NCBI GenBank assembly: GCA_035948315.1
Contig: DASZJG010000053.1
Coordinates: forward strand, 50,949 to 114,948
Source: CAJCJE01 sp035948315
GTDB taxonomy: Bacteria; Actinomycetota; Actinomycetes; Mycobacteriales; Pseudonocardiaceae
Direction of reading: 5' to 3'
DNA: 64,000 bases
Numbering within the stretch: the first letter of the stretch is position 1; the number at the start of each line of letters is the position of its first letter. The position numbers and the translations under genes were made by a program. Shown here one piece after another: positions 7,600 through 16,384 of this stretch. The notes beneath the pieces were generated by a model that ran no database searches, was not told the origin of the DNA, and was given only the letters and a program-made list of their open reading frames with translations.

Positions 7600-10158
7600 A
7601 TGCGGGCGGACGGGAAGCAGACCGACGCGACCACCGACTCCCCGGAGAGCGCTCCCGGGGCGAACGCGGGCTGCGCGGTGTGTGGCGCGCCGCTGCCCGG
7701 CGAGGAAGACCCGCACCGCAGATCCGCGGGCGGTCGCCCGGCCCGCTACTGCTCGAATGCCTGCCGTCAGCGCGCTTTCCGGCGTCGCGCGGCCGCGAAG
7801 GAGAAGACCGCGCCCGTGCCGGTCCGGCCACCGGTCGAACCGCTCGCCGGGGTCACGCTGGTCGCCGCGCTGGACAGTTTCGTTGGCCGCAAACAGGAAC
7901 TGAGCCAGTTGCGCGGCGTTGCCCGGTCCGCGCGCCTGTTGACGTTGATCGGCCCGGCAGGCGTCGGCAAGACCAGGCTCGCCTGCGAACTGCTGAGCAC
8001 GGCCAAACTGGCCGATGTCCGGTTCGTCTCGCTCGCCGACGCGGCCGACGCGGACGCCCTGCATGCCAGAATCGCTGCCGCCGCCGGGTTTCGCGGCCGG
8101 GCGGGCGCGCCGGAGCTGGCCCGCGCGATCGGTCCGAGTCAGTTGGTGCTCGCGCTGGACAGCTGCGAACGCGTTGCCCAGCCGTGCGCGGAACTCATGC
8201 TCACCCTGCTCGCCCGCTGCCCCGGGTTGCGCGTCGTGGCGACCGCGCGGGAGGAACTGCGCGTGCCCGGCGAGGTGTTGTTCCGCGTGCCGCCGCTGCC
8301 CTACATCGAGACCAACACCCGGCAGGATCGCGGCGCGCCGGTGTACTCCGACGCGGTGCGGCTGTTCGTGGAACGCGCGCGGGACAGCGATCCCGCCTTC
8401 GAGCTGACCATGGCCAACGCCCAGCTCGTCAGCGACGTCTGCCATCGGCTTGACGGGTTGCCGCTGGCGATCGAACTGGCCGCGCGGCGGGTGCGCACGC
8501 TTCCGCTGGCCTCGATCCTGGCCGGCCTCGACGACCCGCTCGCGCTGCTGACCGACGGCAGCCGCACCGGCCCGGCCCGGCATCGCGACCTGCGCACCGC
8601 GTTCGACTGGAGCTACCAGCTGCTGGAACCGGCCGAGCAGCTGGTGTTCCGACGCATCTCGGTGCTGGCCGCCGACTTCGGCGTGCCGATCGTGCTCGCC
8701 GCGTGCGGCGACGTCGCCGGCGAGGGCGAAACGCTGCGGCTGCTGTGCTCGCTGGCCGACAAGTCGATGCTGGTGCACGCCAAACCCGGCGACGACGGCG
8801 AGGCCCGCTTCCACCAGTTGAGCCTGCTCCGCGCCTTCGGCGCCGACAAGCTCGCGGTCACCGGCGAACTCGACCAGACGCGCCAGCGGCTGACCAACTG
8901 GCTGGCCGGCCTTGCCGAGCCGATCACCGACAGCCTGTTCTTCCACGGCGCGGACTTCAGCAGGCTGCACAACCAGCGCGAGGACCTGGTCGCCGCGGTC
9001 GAGGCCACCGCGCCCGCGGCCGACCACCGTTACGTTCACCTGGTGCTGGCGCTGGCCACGGTCTGGCGGCACCAGGACCGGATCGCCGAGGGCCGCGCGG
9101 TGCTGGCCACGGCGCTGGAGGTGGTCACCGACCCGACCGACCGCGCCGAACTGCTGATGGCCTCGGGCTGGCTGGCCGCGATCCAGGCCGACTGCGACGC
9201 GGCGCTGCGGTTCACCGAGGAGGCGGTGCGCGTCGAGCGCGGCGAGAACGACCCGTTCCGGCTGGCCAAGGCGTTGGGCGCGGTCGCGACCGTGCGGATG
9301 CTGCGCCACGAGGTCACCGAGGCGATCCTCGCCTACCGCGAATGCCTCACCCATGCCGACCCGCTCGGCCAGCCGCTGGACGTGGCGCTGTGCCGGCGCA
9401 ATCTGGCCTGGGCGCTGTTCCAGCAGGGCGAGACCGAGGAGGCGACCGCGCTGGTCGCGGACGCGCTGCCGATCTACCGCCGCTCCGCGCCCAAGCCGAT
9501 GCGCGGTGCCGTGCTGCACACCGCGGGCATGCTGCGGCTGGTCGAGGGCGACGCTGCAGCGGCGGAGGCCGCCTTCGAGGAGGCGCTGCGCGGGGTGCCG
9601 AACAACGGCTACCAGGTGCCGAACCTGATCGAGGCGATCGGCCTGGTCGCCGTGCAGCGCGGCGACCACCACCGAGCGCGCTGCCTGTTCAGCGGCGGTG
9701 CGCAGGTGCGGCGCAGGCTCGGCATCGGCGCCGAGCCCGCCTGGCAGACCAGGGTGAACGAGGCGATCGACGCGGCGGACAAGGCGCTGGGCCGCACGGC
9801 GAGCGCGGAGGCGGCCGCGGTCGGCCGCCGGATGACCGTGGACAACCTGTTCGCCTATGCGCTGCGCGACAACAAGGACAACAAGGAGGGCAAGGCAGGC
9901 GCCGGGACACGCTCGGCGGGCGTAGCGGACTATCCGCTGACCGCGCGCGAGGCGCAGGTGGTGAGCCTGCTGGCCAGTGGCCTGACGAATCAGCAGATCG
10001 CCGAGAAGCTTCAGGTCTCGGTGAGCACCGTGAAGACCCACCTGCTGAGCATCCGCAACAAGCTCGGCCTGCGTTATCGCACCCAGATCGCGGTGTGGGC
10101 GGCGGCGACGGCGCCCGACTCGACCACCGATCCACGAACCGGCCGGCACGTTTCGTAA
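7600..10158 (+). CDS. Large LuxR-family ATPase regulator with N-terminal Cys-rich motif
   Basis: 852 residues from the ATG at 7600. Domains in order: a putative zinc-binding patch (CAVCG and YCSNACRQRAFRRR), an NB-ARC/AAA-type ATPase (SFVGRKQEL, Walker A GPAGVGKTRL, then LPLAIELAARRVRTL), a long TPR-like helical region, and a C-terminal LuxR helix-turn-helix (LTAREAQVVSLLASGLTNQQIAEKL, VSTVKTHL). This layout belongs to STAND/AfsR-like activators that often control secondary metabolism. Its target is not shown. The nearest downstream gene is a sugar-binding lipoprotein 99 bases away, and the halogenase cluster starts 3.4 kb away on the same strand. Confidence 0.9.
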   Translation: MRADGKQTDATTDSPESAPGANAGCAVCGAPLPGEEDPHRRSAGGRPARYCSNACRQRAFRRRAAAKEKTAPVPVRPPVEPLAGVTLVAALDSFVGRKQELSQLRGVARSARLLTLIGPAGVGKTRLACELLSTAKLADVRFVSLADAADADALHARIAAAAGFRGRAGAPELARAIGPSQLVLALDSCERVAQPCAELMLTLLARCPGLRVVATAREELRVPGEVLFRVPPLPYIETNTRQDRGAPVYSDAVRLFVERARDSDPAFELTMANAQLVSDVCHRLDGLPLAIELAARRVRTLPLASILAGLDDPLALLTDGSRTGPARHRDLRTAFDWSYQLLEPAEQLVFRRISVLAADFGVPIVLAACGDVAGEGETLRLLCSLADKSMLVHAKPGDDGEARFHQLSLLRAFGADKLAVTGELDQTRQRLTNWLAGLAEPITDSLFFHGADFSRLHNQREDLVAAVEATAPAADHRYVHLVLALATVWRHQDRIAEGRAVLATALEVVTDPTDRAELLMASGWLAAIQADCDAALRFTEEAVRVERGENDPFRLAKALGAVATVRMLRHEVTEAILAYRECLTHADPLGQPLDVALCRRNLAWALFQQGETEEATALVADALPIYRRSAPKPMRGAVLHTAGMLRLVEGDAAAAEAAFEEALRGVPNNGYQVPNLIEAIGLVAVQRGDHHRARCLFSGGAQVRRRLGIGAEPAWQTRVNEAIDAADKALGRTASAEAAAVGRRMTVDNLFAYALRDNKDNKEGKAGAGTRSAGVADYPLTAREAQVVSLLASGLTNQQIAEKLQVSVSTVKTHLLSIRNKLGLRYRTQIAVWAAATAPDSTTDPRTGRHVS

Positions 10159-10257
10159 CGCTCGCCGGCCTCGGTCGGCTGGTCGATGTGCCGCGACGAA
10201 ACGCTGAAGGACAATCGGCGGAGGCCGATCCTGATCATTGCCAGCCGAAGGGGCCCC

Positions 10258-11604
10258 ATGCGCACCATGAGAACGTTCGCGCTCGTCATGACGGCGACCC
10301 TCGCGGTGGCCGGCTGCGCGGGTTCGGCGAGCGGCAGTTCGGGCGGTACCGGTATCAGCGCGTCCAACTGCTTCCTCAAGGGCGCCCCCGCCCGGTCCGC
10401 GCCCGACCACGGCGGTTCGTCGAGCGCGCCGGTCACCATCTCGTTCATGGAGACCATGGTCGGCGGCTCGATGAAGACCGCGTTGCAGACGCTGACCACC
10501 AGGTTCGAGGCGGCCAACCCGAACGTCACCGTGACGCTGGAACCCTCGCCGGACTACGGCACGCTGGAGACCAACGAGCGCAACGCGGTCGGTGCGCACA
10601 AGGCGCCGACCATCGGCCAGGCGTATGAGGGCGTGGTCGCGGACTTCGCGCGCAGCGGTGTGATCGACCCGCTGAACTCCTACCTCGGCAACTCGGCGTC
10701 CACTTTGTACTCCGGCGTGCGGGACGACCTGAAGCTCTGCGACGGCAACACCTGGATGTGGCCGATCAGCAAGAGCGTCTACGTCGGCTTCTACAACAAG
10801 AACATGCTTGCCGCGGCCGGTCAGCCGGTGCCGACGACCTGGGACCAGTTCGCCGCGACCGCGAAGGCGGTGTCCCACAACGGTGTCACCGCGATCAGCA
10901 TCGACCCGGGCGGGGTCGGCGACATCAGCGCGGGCGTGATCTGGCTGGAGAACCTCGCCCAGTCCTACGGCACGCCGGTCTTCGACAAGGACGGCCAGCC
11001 GCAGTTCAACAGCGCGGCCGCGGTCAAGGCCGTGCAGTACCTCGCCGACCTGAAGAAGGCGGGCGCGCTGGCCACCGGCAAGGGCTATCCGGGCTCGGTC
11101 GCGCTGGGCGCCCAGAAGGGCCTGTTCGACATCGTCTCGGTGGCCGGCTACAGCTATGAGCAGCAGGCGGCCGGCGGTCGGTTCACCCTCGGTGCGACCG
11201 ACCTGCCCGCTGGTCCGGCCGGCAAGGCCAACCAGATGAGCGGCGGCAACCTGGTGATCTTCTCCCAGGCCAGTCCGGCGCAGAAGCAGGCGGCCTGGAA
11301 GTACCTGGAGTTCCTCAGCTCCGCGGCCTCGCAGGCGTACTGGTCCTCGACCACCGGCTACGTGCCGGTCACGCCGCGGGCGTTACCGCTGATGAGCGCG
11401 TTCACCGCGAAGAACCCGTGGATGCTCACCGCGGCTGACGCCTTACAGCACTCCACCGGCAGCGTGCCGGCGCCGTGGGGGGACAAGACCCAGTACGAAC
11501 TGGGCGTCGCCCTCGCGAACGTGCTGCAGAACAACGCGGACCCGAAGGCCGCGCTGGACACCGCGCAGCAGGCCGCCGCCAAGGACGTGCAGGCGGCGAG
11601 CTAG
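10258..11604 (+). CDS. Extracellular solute-binding lipoprotein (ABC sugar importer type)
   Basis: 448 residues from the ATG at 10258. The signal peptide ends in a lipobox (LAVAGC) with the lipidated Cys at position 20. The mature protein follows the family 1 solute-binding pattern (VTISFMETMVGGSMKTALQTLTTRFEAANPNV, then VGFYNKNMLAAAGQPVPTTWDQF). It should capture a sugar or polyol at the cell surface and deliver it to ABC permeases. No permease or ATPase gene is adjacent, so it is an orphan receptor that must share a transporter encoded elsewhere. Confidence 0.93.
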   Translation: MRTMRTFALVMTATLAVAGCAGSASGSSGGTGISASNCFLKGAPARSAPDHGGSSSAPVTISFMETMVGGSMKTALQTLTTRFEAANPNVTVTLEPSPDYGTLETNERNAVGAHKAPTIGQAYEGVVADFARSGVIDPLNSYLGNSASTLYSGVRDDLKLCDGNTWMWPISKSVYVGFYNKNMLAAAGQPVPTTWDQFAATAKAVSHNGVTAISIDPGGVGDISAGVIWLENLAQSYGTPVFDKDGQPQFNSAAAVKAVQYLADLKKAGALATGKGYPGSVALGAQKGLFDIVSVAGYSYEQQAAGGRFTLGATDLPAGPAGKANQMSGGNLVIFSQASPAQKQAAWKYLEFLSSAASQAYWSSTTGYVPVTPRALPLMSAFTAKNPWMLTAADALQHSTGSVPAPWGDKTQYELGVALANVLQNNADPKAALDTAQQAAAKDVQAAS

Positions 11605-11728
11605 CCCGCTCCGCACCGAGCGCACCCGGTACCGACAGCGACACGGTCACCGGTTCCTTCGGCCTGCCCGCACGGTATCCATTCGCCGGGGCAGGACGGC
11701 ACAACCCTGACGAAAGGCGGCCCTGATC

Positions 11729-13021
11729 ATGGCGAGCATCGAGTTCTGGGGCGGCCTCGGCGTGATCGGGTCGAGCAAGGTCATGATCGACGACGGGATC
11801 AACCGGGTGCTGCTGGACATCGGCCTGGACAATCCCGTCGGCGCCGACCTGTTCCGGCCGCCCGTGCGCAGCAGGAAGGGCCGGGAACTGGCGGACCGGC
11901 TGCGGGTCGGCGCGGCACCGAGGATTCCCGGACTGTTCGAGCCCGCGCTGCTCGATCGCGACGATCCGATCGCCGAGCCGGTGGGCGATCCGGCCGCGAC
12001 CGAGGTGTTCGTCAGCCACCCGCACCTCGATCACGCCGGCCTCGCCGGATACGTGCGGCGGGAGATCGCGGTGCACGCGCACACCGACGCGGTGGACCTG
12101 CTGGACGCCCTGGAGGCGGCCGGGATCGGCCTGCCCAGCGGGCATCCGAGGTGGCGTCGGCTGGTCGACGGCCAGGTGGTGTCGGTGGGGAACATCGACG
12201 TGCAGTGCGTCGCGGTCGACCACGATGTGGCCGGCGCGTGCGGGTTCCTGGTGCACACCAAGGACGGCACCCTCGCCTACACCGGCGATTTCCGTTTCCA
12301 CGGCCGGCATCCCGAGCGCAGCGAGGAGTTCGTCCGCCGGGCGCGCGGCGCGGACGTGCTGGTCACGGAGGGCACCACGCTCTCGTTCGTGCCCGGTGAG
12401 GGGCCGCAGCGCAGCGAGCGGGACGTGCTGGACTCCTTCACCCGGATCATCGGCGGCGCCGATGGCCTGGTGCTGATCTCGCTCTACCCGATGGACACCG
12501 AGCGGATCGCCGAGTTCAGCTCGGCCGCCGCGGCGGCGGGCCGGACCATCCTGTGGCCCGCGCCGCTGGCCGCCGCGCTGCGCGGGCTCGGCATGACCGA
12601 GGCGACCAACCTGGCCACCGAGACGCACGAGGGCGTCGATCTGGCCGCCGTGCACGCCAAGCCGGCCGCGTTCATCATCCAGCCCGACCCGGCCGACCTG
12701 CCCGGCCTGCTGGACCTGCCGCTGCGTGCGGGTGACGCGTTCGTGCACGCCAACGGCGAGCCGCTGGGCGAGTTCGACCCACGCTGGCGGGTGTTCCGCG
12801 ACTGGCTGGCCTGCCTGCGCGTCGAGCTGCACGAGATCGGCGCGGGCGGCCACGCCAGCCCGGACGAACTGCACGCGATGGTCGAGCGGATCCGGCCGAC
12901 GGTGGTCTTCCCGGTGCACACCTTCGAACCGACCCGGCTCTCGCCCGCGCTCGGTATTCGCCGGGTGGTGGCCCGATACGGAACACGTTATTCCTTTTCC
13001 GGTTCCGTCATCCTGGACTGA
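11729..13021 (+). CDS. RNase J-like metallo-beta-lactamase-fold hydrolase
   Basis: 430 residues from the ATG at 11729. The metallo-beta-lactamase metal motif SHPHLDH spans residues 96-102. Later metal-ligand segments are VDHDVAGACGF and YTGDFRFHG, and a C-terminal GGHASPDEL plus VVFPVHTFEP resembles the RNase J/CPSF end. It is shorter than RNase J (about 550 residues), so it is a relative rather than the housekeeping enzyme. It may act on nucleic acid or on a small ester or amide substrate. It is separated from the lipoprotein gene by 124 bases. Confidence 0.85.
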   Translation: MASIEFWGGLGVIGSSKVMIDDGINRVLLDIGLDNPVGADLFRPPVRSRKGRELADRLRVGAAPRIPGLFEPALLDRDDPIAEPVGDPAATEVFVSHPHLDHAGLAGYVRREIAVHAHTDAVDLLDALEAAGIGLPSGHPRWRRLVDGQVVSVGNIDVQCVAVDHDVAGACGFLVHTKDGTLAYTGDFRFHGRHPERSEEFVRRARGADVLVTEGTTLSFVPGEGPQRSERDVLDSFTRIIGGADGLVLISLYPMDTERIAEFSSAAAAAGRTILWPAPLAAALRGLGMTEATNLATETHEGVDLAAVHAKPAAFIIQPDPADLPGLLDLPLRAGDAFVHANGEPLGEFDPRWRVFRDWLACLRVELHEIGAGGHASPDELHAMVERIRPTVVFPVHTFEPTRLSPALGIRRVVARYGTRYSFSGSVILD

Positions 13022-13538
13022 CCAGAATATGTCCGGTCGGACAAGAATTTGACGTGAAACAAAGAAAAAAGTCATCTGTGCGCTTACTATCTCGGTATGC
13101 AAGGCGTACCGTTAACGTACGGGTAATAGGAATGAGTGGTTCCGTTCTGATCGATGACCGCGAGACGGTAACGAAAGGCCGGTTTCGTCTCGCCGCGCTC
13201 AGGTGAGCATCATGTGGATCCTGACATCCACGAACCGGGCGAAAGTTCATGCACGGTACGAATCGTGCATTGTCGGGCCTGCCCTTCCGTGCAGCTCAGC
13301 AGGGCCATAACTGGACGAAGTGCCATGTCGCGCGGGGTGCCGGGGGCCTCATGTCCTAGATCGCCATCGACCGGCGACCGATCGGTCGGGGGGCCGATGT
13401 TTCGTAACAGGACAGGTGGTCATTCGACGGGGTGATGTACGCGGCAAGGATCGCCGTGACACTAACTATTGAACACGGCAACGAACTCTCACTAACGCCT
13501 CTCGTCCTCGCTGCGGCTCATTAACGGATAGGTAGACA
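13022..13538. other. Non-coding leader of the halogenase cluster with several inverted repeats
   Basis: This 517-base gap holds no convincing gene. It has four perfect inverted repeats: TGTCCGGTCGGACA at 13030-13043 right after the RNase J-like stop; arms CGAGACG/CGTCTCG at 13161-13192; arms GTGGAT/ATCCAC at 13214-13231; and CGACCGATCGGTCG at 13375-13388. The first part is AT-rich (TTGACGTGAAACAAAG). The promoter and regulator sites of the P450-halogenase operon probably lie here. Which repeats are operators and which are RNA hairpins cannot be settled by reading. Confidence 0.5.
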
Positions 13539-14807
13539 ATGGCCGAGACATTGCGAAGGAATTCGGCTCATTTGGCACCACCTGCCTTATCGAATGGCAC
13601 CGCGACAATGCCCGACGCGACAATGTCCGACGCACGCGACCGCCGGGCCGCGGCATGCCCGAGGGAGCACAGCGTCTACGGCCTGATGGTGCGCGAGGTG
13701 CACACCGCGTCCCGCGCCCTGTTCGACACGCTCGCGGCAACGGGCCCGGTGCACTGGGATCCCTACGTCGCCGCATGGCTGATCGTCGGGCCGGACGAGG
13801 TCGCCGGCGTGCTCGGCGACGACCGCTTCGCCGCGCGCAGGCTGACCGAGCGGCCGGAGCAGGGCCGGATCGCGATGACCGAGGTCGCGGCCAGGATGCT
13901 GCTGCAACGCGACGGCGCCGACCACCTCAAGCTGAAGCGGATCGTGCAGCGGGTGCTCTCGCCGCGCCGGATCAGGGCGCTGGAACCGTGGCTGCGCGCT
14001 CTCGCCGAGGAACTGCTCCCGGCCGACGGACCGGTTGCCATGGACTTCGCCGCGACGGTGGCCCGCACCTTCCCGCTGTTCGTGCTGGCCAGGCTGCTCG
14101 GCATTCCGCACCCGGACCTGCCGATGGTGCTGGCCGGGTCGGACGCGATGACCGAGATCATCAGCGGCCTGCACTACACGCTCGACCCGGACGTGCACGG
14201 CAAGGCGCGGCGACTGTTCGAGTACGCCCTGGCCATGGTGCGCGAGCGGCGTGCGCACCCCGGCACCGACGGGGCGAGCGAGTTCGTGGCCGCCGCCGAC
14301 GCCGCGGGCGGCTACGACGACATCGACATCGCGGCCAACCTGATGATGCTCATCGCGTCCGGCCACCAGACCATGCCCGGCTTCCTCGGCATCGCCCTGC
14401 ACGACGCATTGCGCGCCGGCACCGACCTCGACGACCTCGGCCGGATCCTGGCCGAGGTCACGCCGTCCCGGTTCGTCGGCCGGGTCGCCACCGAACCGGT
14501 CGTCCTCGCCGGCTGCCGGATCGAGCCGGGCGACGCCGTACTGGTGCTGCTCGCCGCCGCCAACTGGGCGCTGCCCAGCGGCAACGGCTGCCCGGTGCGG
14601 CACTTCGCGTTCGGTCACGGCCGGCACCGCTGCGCAGGCGCGGCGCTGGCCGAGTTGGAGGGCACGGTGCTGTTCGACAGAGTCCGCGCCATCCGGCCCG
14701 GTCTCCGTATCCCTGCCGACGCCACACCCTCCTGGAACAACAACGCCAACCTTCCCGCACTGACCAGTCTGCCGATCGAGATCGGAACGTCATGGACAAC
14801 AGCGTGA
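13539..14807 (+). CDS. Cytochrome P450 with atypical K-helix
   Basis: 422 residues from the ATG at 13539. In-frame ATGs at 13609 and 13624 are possible later starts. The haem-binding loop FAFGHGRHRCAGAALAE is complete, with the thiolate Cys near residue 365, and the I-helix reads LMMLIASGHQT. Two things are odd. The usual K-helix ExxR (EELLRY in related enzymes) is replaced by AEVTPSRFVGR with no Arg three residues after the Glu. The stretch between AAN and the haem loop is also shortened. The gene overlaps the halogenase start by 16 bases, so the two are translationally coupled. By analogy with P450/carrier pairs such as NovI/NovH, it may oxidise a carrier-bound amino acid. Confidence 0.85.
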   Translation: MAETLRRNSAHLAPPALSNGTATMPDATMSDARDRRAAACPREHSVYGLMVREVHTASRALFDTLAATGPVHWDPYVAAWLIVGPDEVAGVLGDDRFAARRLTERPEQGRIAMTEVAARMLLQRDGADHLKLKRIVQRVLSPRRIRALEPWLRALAEELLPADGPVAMDFAATVARTFPLFVLARLLGIPHPDLPMVLAGSDAMTEIISGLHYTLDPDVHGKARRLFEYALAMVRERRAHPGTDGASEFVAAADAAGGYDDIDIAANLMMLIASGHQTMPGFLGIALHDALRAGTDLDDLGRILAEVTPSRFVGRVATEPVVLAGCRIEPGDAVLVLLAAANWALPSGNGCPVRHFAFGHGRHRCAGAALAELEGTVLFDRVRAIRPGLRIPADATPSWNNNANLPALTSLPIEIGTSWTTA

Positions 14808-16384
14808 AGAACATCGTCATTCTCGGCGGTGGCACCGCCGGTTGGATGACCGCGTCCTACCTCGGCAAGGCGTTGCAGGGCACCGCGACCATCACCGTGC
14901 TGGAGGCACCGGCGGTGCCGCGCATCGGGGTCGGCGAGGCCACCATCCCCAACCTGCAGACCGCTTTCTTCGACTTCCTCGGCATTCCCGAGGACACCTG
15001 GATGCGCGAGTGCAACGCGGGCCTCAAGGCCGGCATCAAGTTCGTCAACTGGCGCACGCCCGGCACCGCGCAACTGGCGCCCCGGGTCGTCGACGGCGAG
15101 CCCGACGCCTTCTACCACATCTTCGGCGTGCTGCCGACGCACGACCAGATCCCGTTGTCGCACTACTGGTATCAGGACTACGTCGCCGGCCGCACCACGG
15201 AATCCTTTGTCCAGGCGTGTTTCCCGGAGGCGCCCGCTCTGGATGCGTTGCGGGCGCCACGCTTCGCCGACGGTCGCAGGGCCACCCGCTACGCCTGGCA
15301 CTTCGACGCCAACCTGGTCGCGGACTTCCTGCGCCGCTTCGCCACCGGCAAGCAGGGCGTCCTGCATATCCAGGACCAGATGACCGAACCCGAACTGGAC
15401 GAGCGCGGCTTCGTCACCGCGCTGCGCACCAAGGGCGGCCTGCGGCTGGACGGCGACCTGTTCATCGACTGCTCCGGGTTCCGCGGCCTGCTCATCAACA
15501 AGGCCATGGCCGAGCCGTTCATCGACATGAGCGACCACCTGTTGTGCGACAGCGCCGTCGCCACGACCGTCCCGCACGACGACGCGGCCGGAATCGAGCC
15601 GTTCACCTCGTCGATCGCCATGGACGCGGGTTGGACCTGGAAGATCCCGCTGCTCGGCCGGTCCGGCACCGGCTACGTGTACTCCAGCCGGTTCAGCGAC
15701 CAGGACAAGGCGATCGCGGATTTCAGCGCGCTGTGGGGACTCGATCCGCAGGCGCAGGAGTTCAACAAGATCCGGTTCCGGGTCGGCCGCAACCGGCGGG
15801 CCTGGGTGCGCAACGTGGTCAGCGTCGGCCTGTCCTCCTGTTTCGTCGAACCGCTGGAGTCGACCGGGATCTACTTCATCACCGGTGCCCTCTACCACCT
15901 GGTCCGCAACTTCCCGGACCTGCGCTTCGATCCGGTGCAGATCGACAAGTTCAACGCCGAGATCGAGACGATGTTCGACGACACCCGCGACTTCATCCAG
16001 GCCCACTTCTACTTCTCGCCGCGCACGGACACCGAGTTCTGGCGGGCCAACAAGGAGCTGAGCCTCTCCGAGCAGATCACGGAGAAGGTCGCCGCCTACC
16101 GGGCCGGGCTGATCGTCTGCCAGCCGGTCGTCGACGAGGCCACCTACTACACCACCTTCGAGGCCGAGTTCCGCAACTTCTGGACCAACAACAACTACTA
16201 CTGCGTGCTCGCCGGCCTCGGCGTGCTGCCCGACCAACCGCTGCCACTGCTCGCGCACCGCCCCGAATCGGTGGCCGGCGCGGCCGGTGCGTTCGAGCGG
16301 ATCAAGCGGCAGCAGGCGGAGCTGCTCGAAGTACTGCCCGCCAACCACGAATACCTGCTGAGCTTCCACGGAACGAAGGCGTGA
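14792..16384 (+). CDS. Flavin-dependent tryptophan-type halogenase
   Basis: 530 residues from the ATG at 14792. The FAD motif GGGTAGW is at residues 12-18. The catalytic Lys falls at K79, as in PrnA and RebH. The family signature WTWKIP is at 281-286, and the catalytic Glu lies in FVEPLESTGIYF (E356). Aromatic substrate-pocket positions (YHIFG near 108, FWTNNNYYC near the end) also match free-tryptophan halogenases. It should chlorinate the indole ring using FADH2, O2 and halide through lysine-directed HOCl. Regioselectivity cannot be read with confidence. No flavin reductase is encoded nearby, so reduced flavin must come from elsewhere. Confidence 0.93.
   Translation: MDNSVKNIVILGGGTAGWMTASYLGKALQGTATITVLEAPAVPRIGVGEATIPNLQTAFFDFLGIPEDTWMRECNAGLKAGIKFVNWRTPGTAQLAPRVVDGEPDAFYHIFGVLPTHDQIPLSHYWYQDYVAGRTTESFVQACFPEAPALDALRAPRFADGRRATRYAWHFDANLVADFLRRFATGKQGVLHIQDQMTEPELDERGFVTALRTKGGLRLDGDLFIDCSGFRGLLINKAMAEPFIDMSDHLLCDSAVATTVPHDDAAGIEPFTSSIAMDAGWTWKIPLLGRSGTGYVYSSRFSDQDKAIADFSALWGLDPQAQEFNKIRFRVGRNRRAWVRNVVSVGLSSCFVEPLESTGIYFITGALYHLVRNFPDLRFDPVQIDKFNAEIETMFDDTRDFIQAHFYFSPRTDTEFWRANKELSLSEQITEKVAAYRAGLIVCQPVVDEATYYTTFEAEFRNFWTNNNYYCVLAGLGVLPDQPLPLLAHRPESVAGAAGAFERIKRQQAELLEVLPANHEYLLSFHGTKA

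Noticed and set aside
7570..10878. 1102-codon minus-strand frame opposite the LuxR regulator and the lipoprotein
   Set aside because: It covers two clear plus-strand genes with recognisable domains and has the composition typical of high-GC antisense frames.
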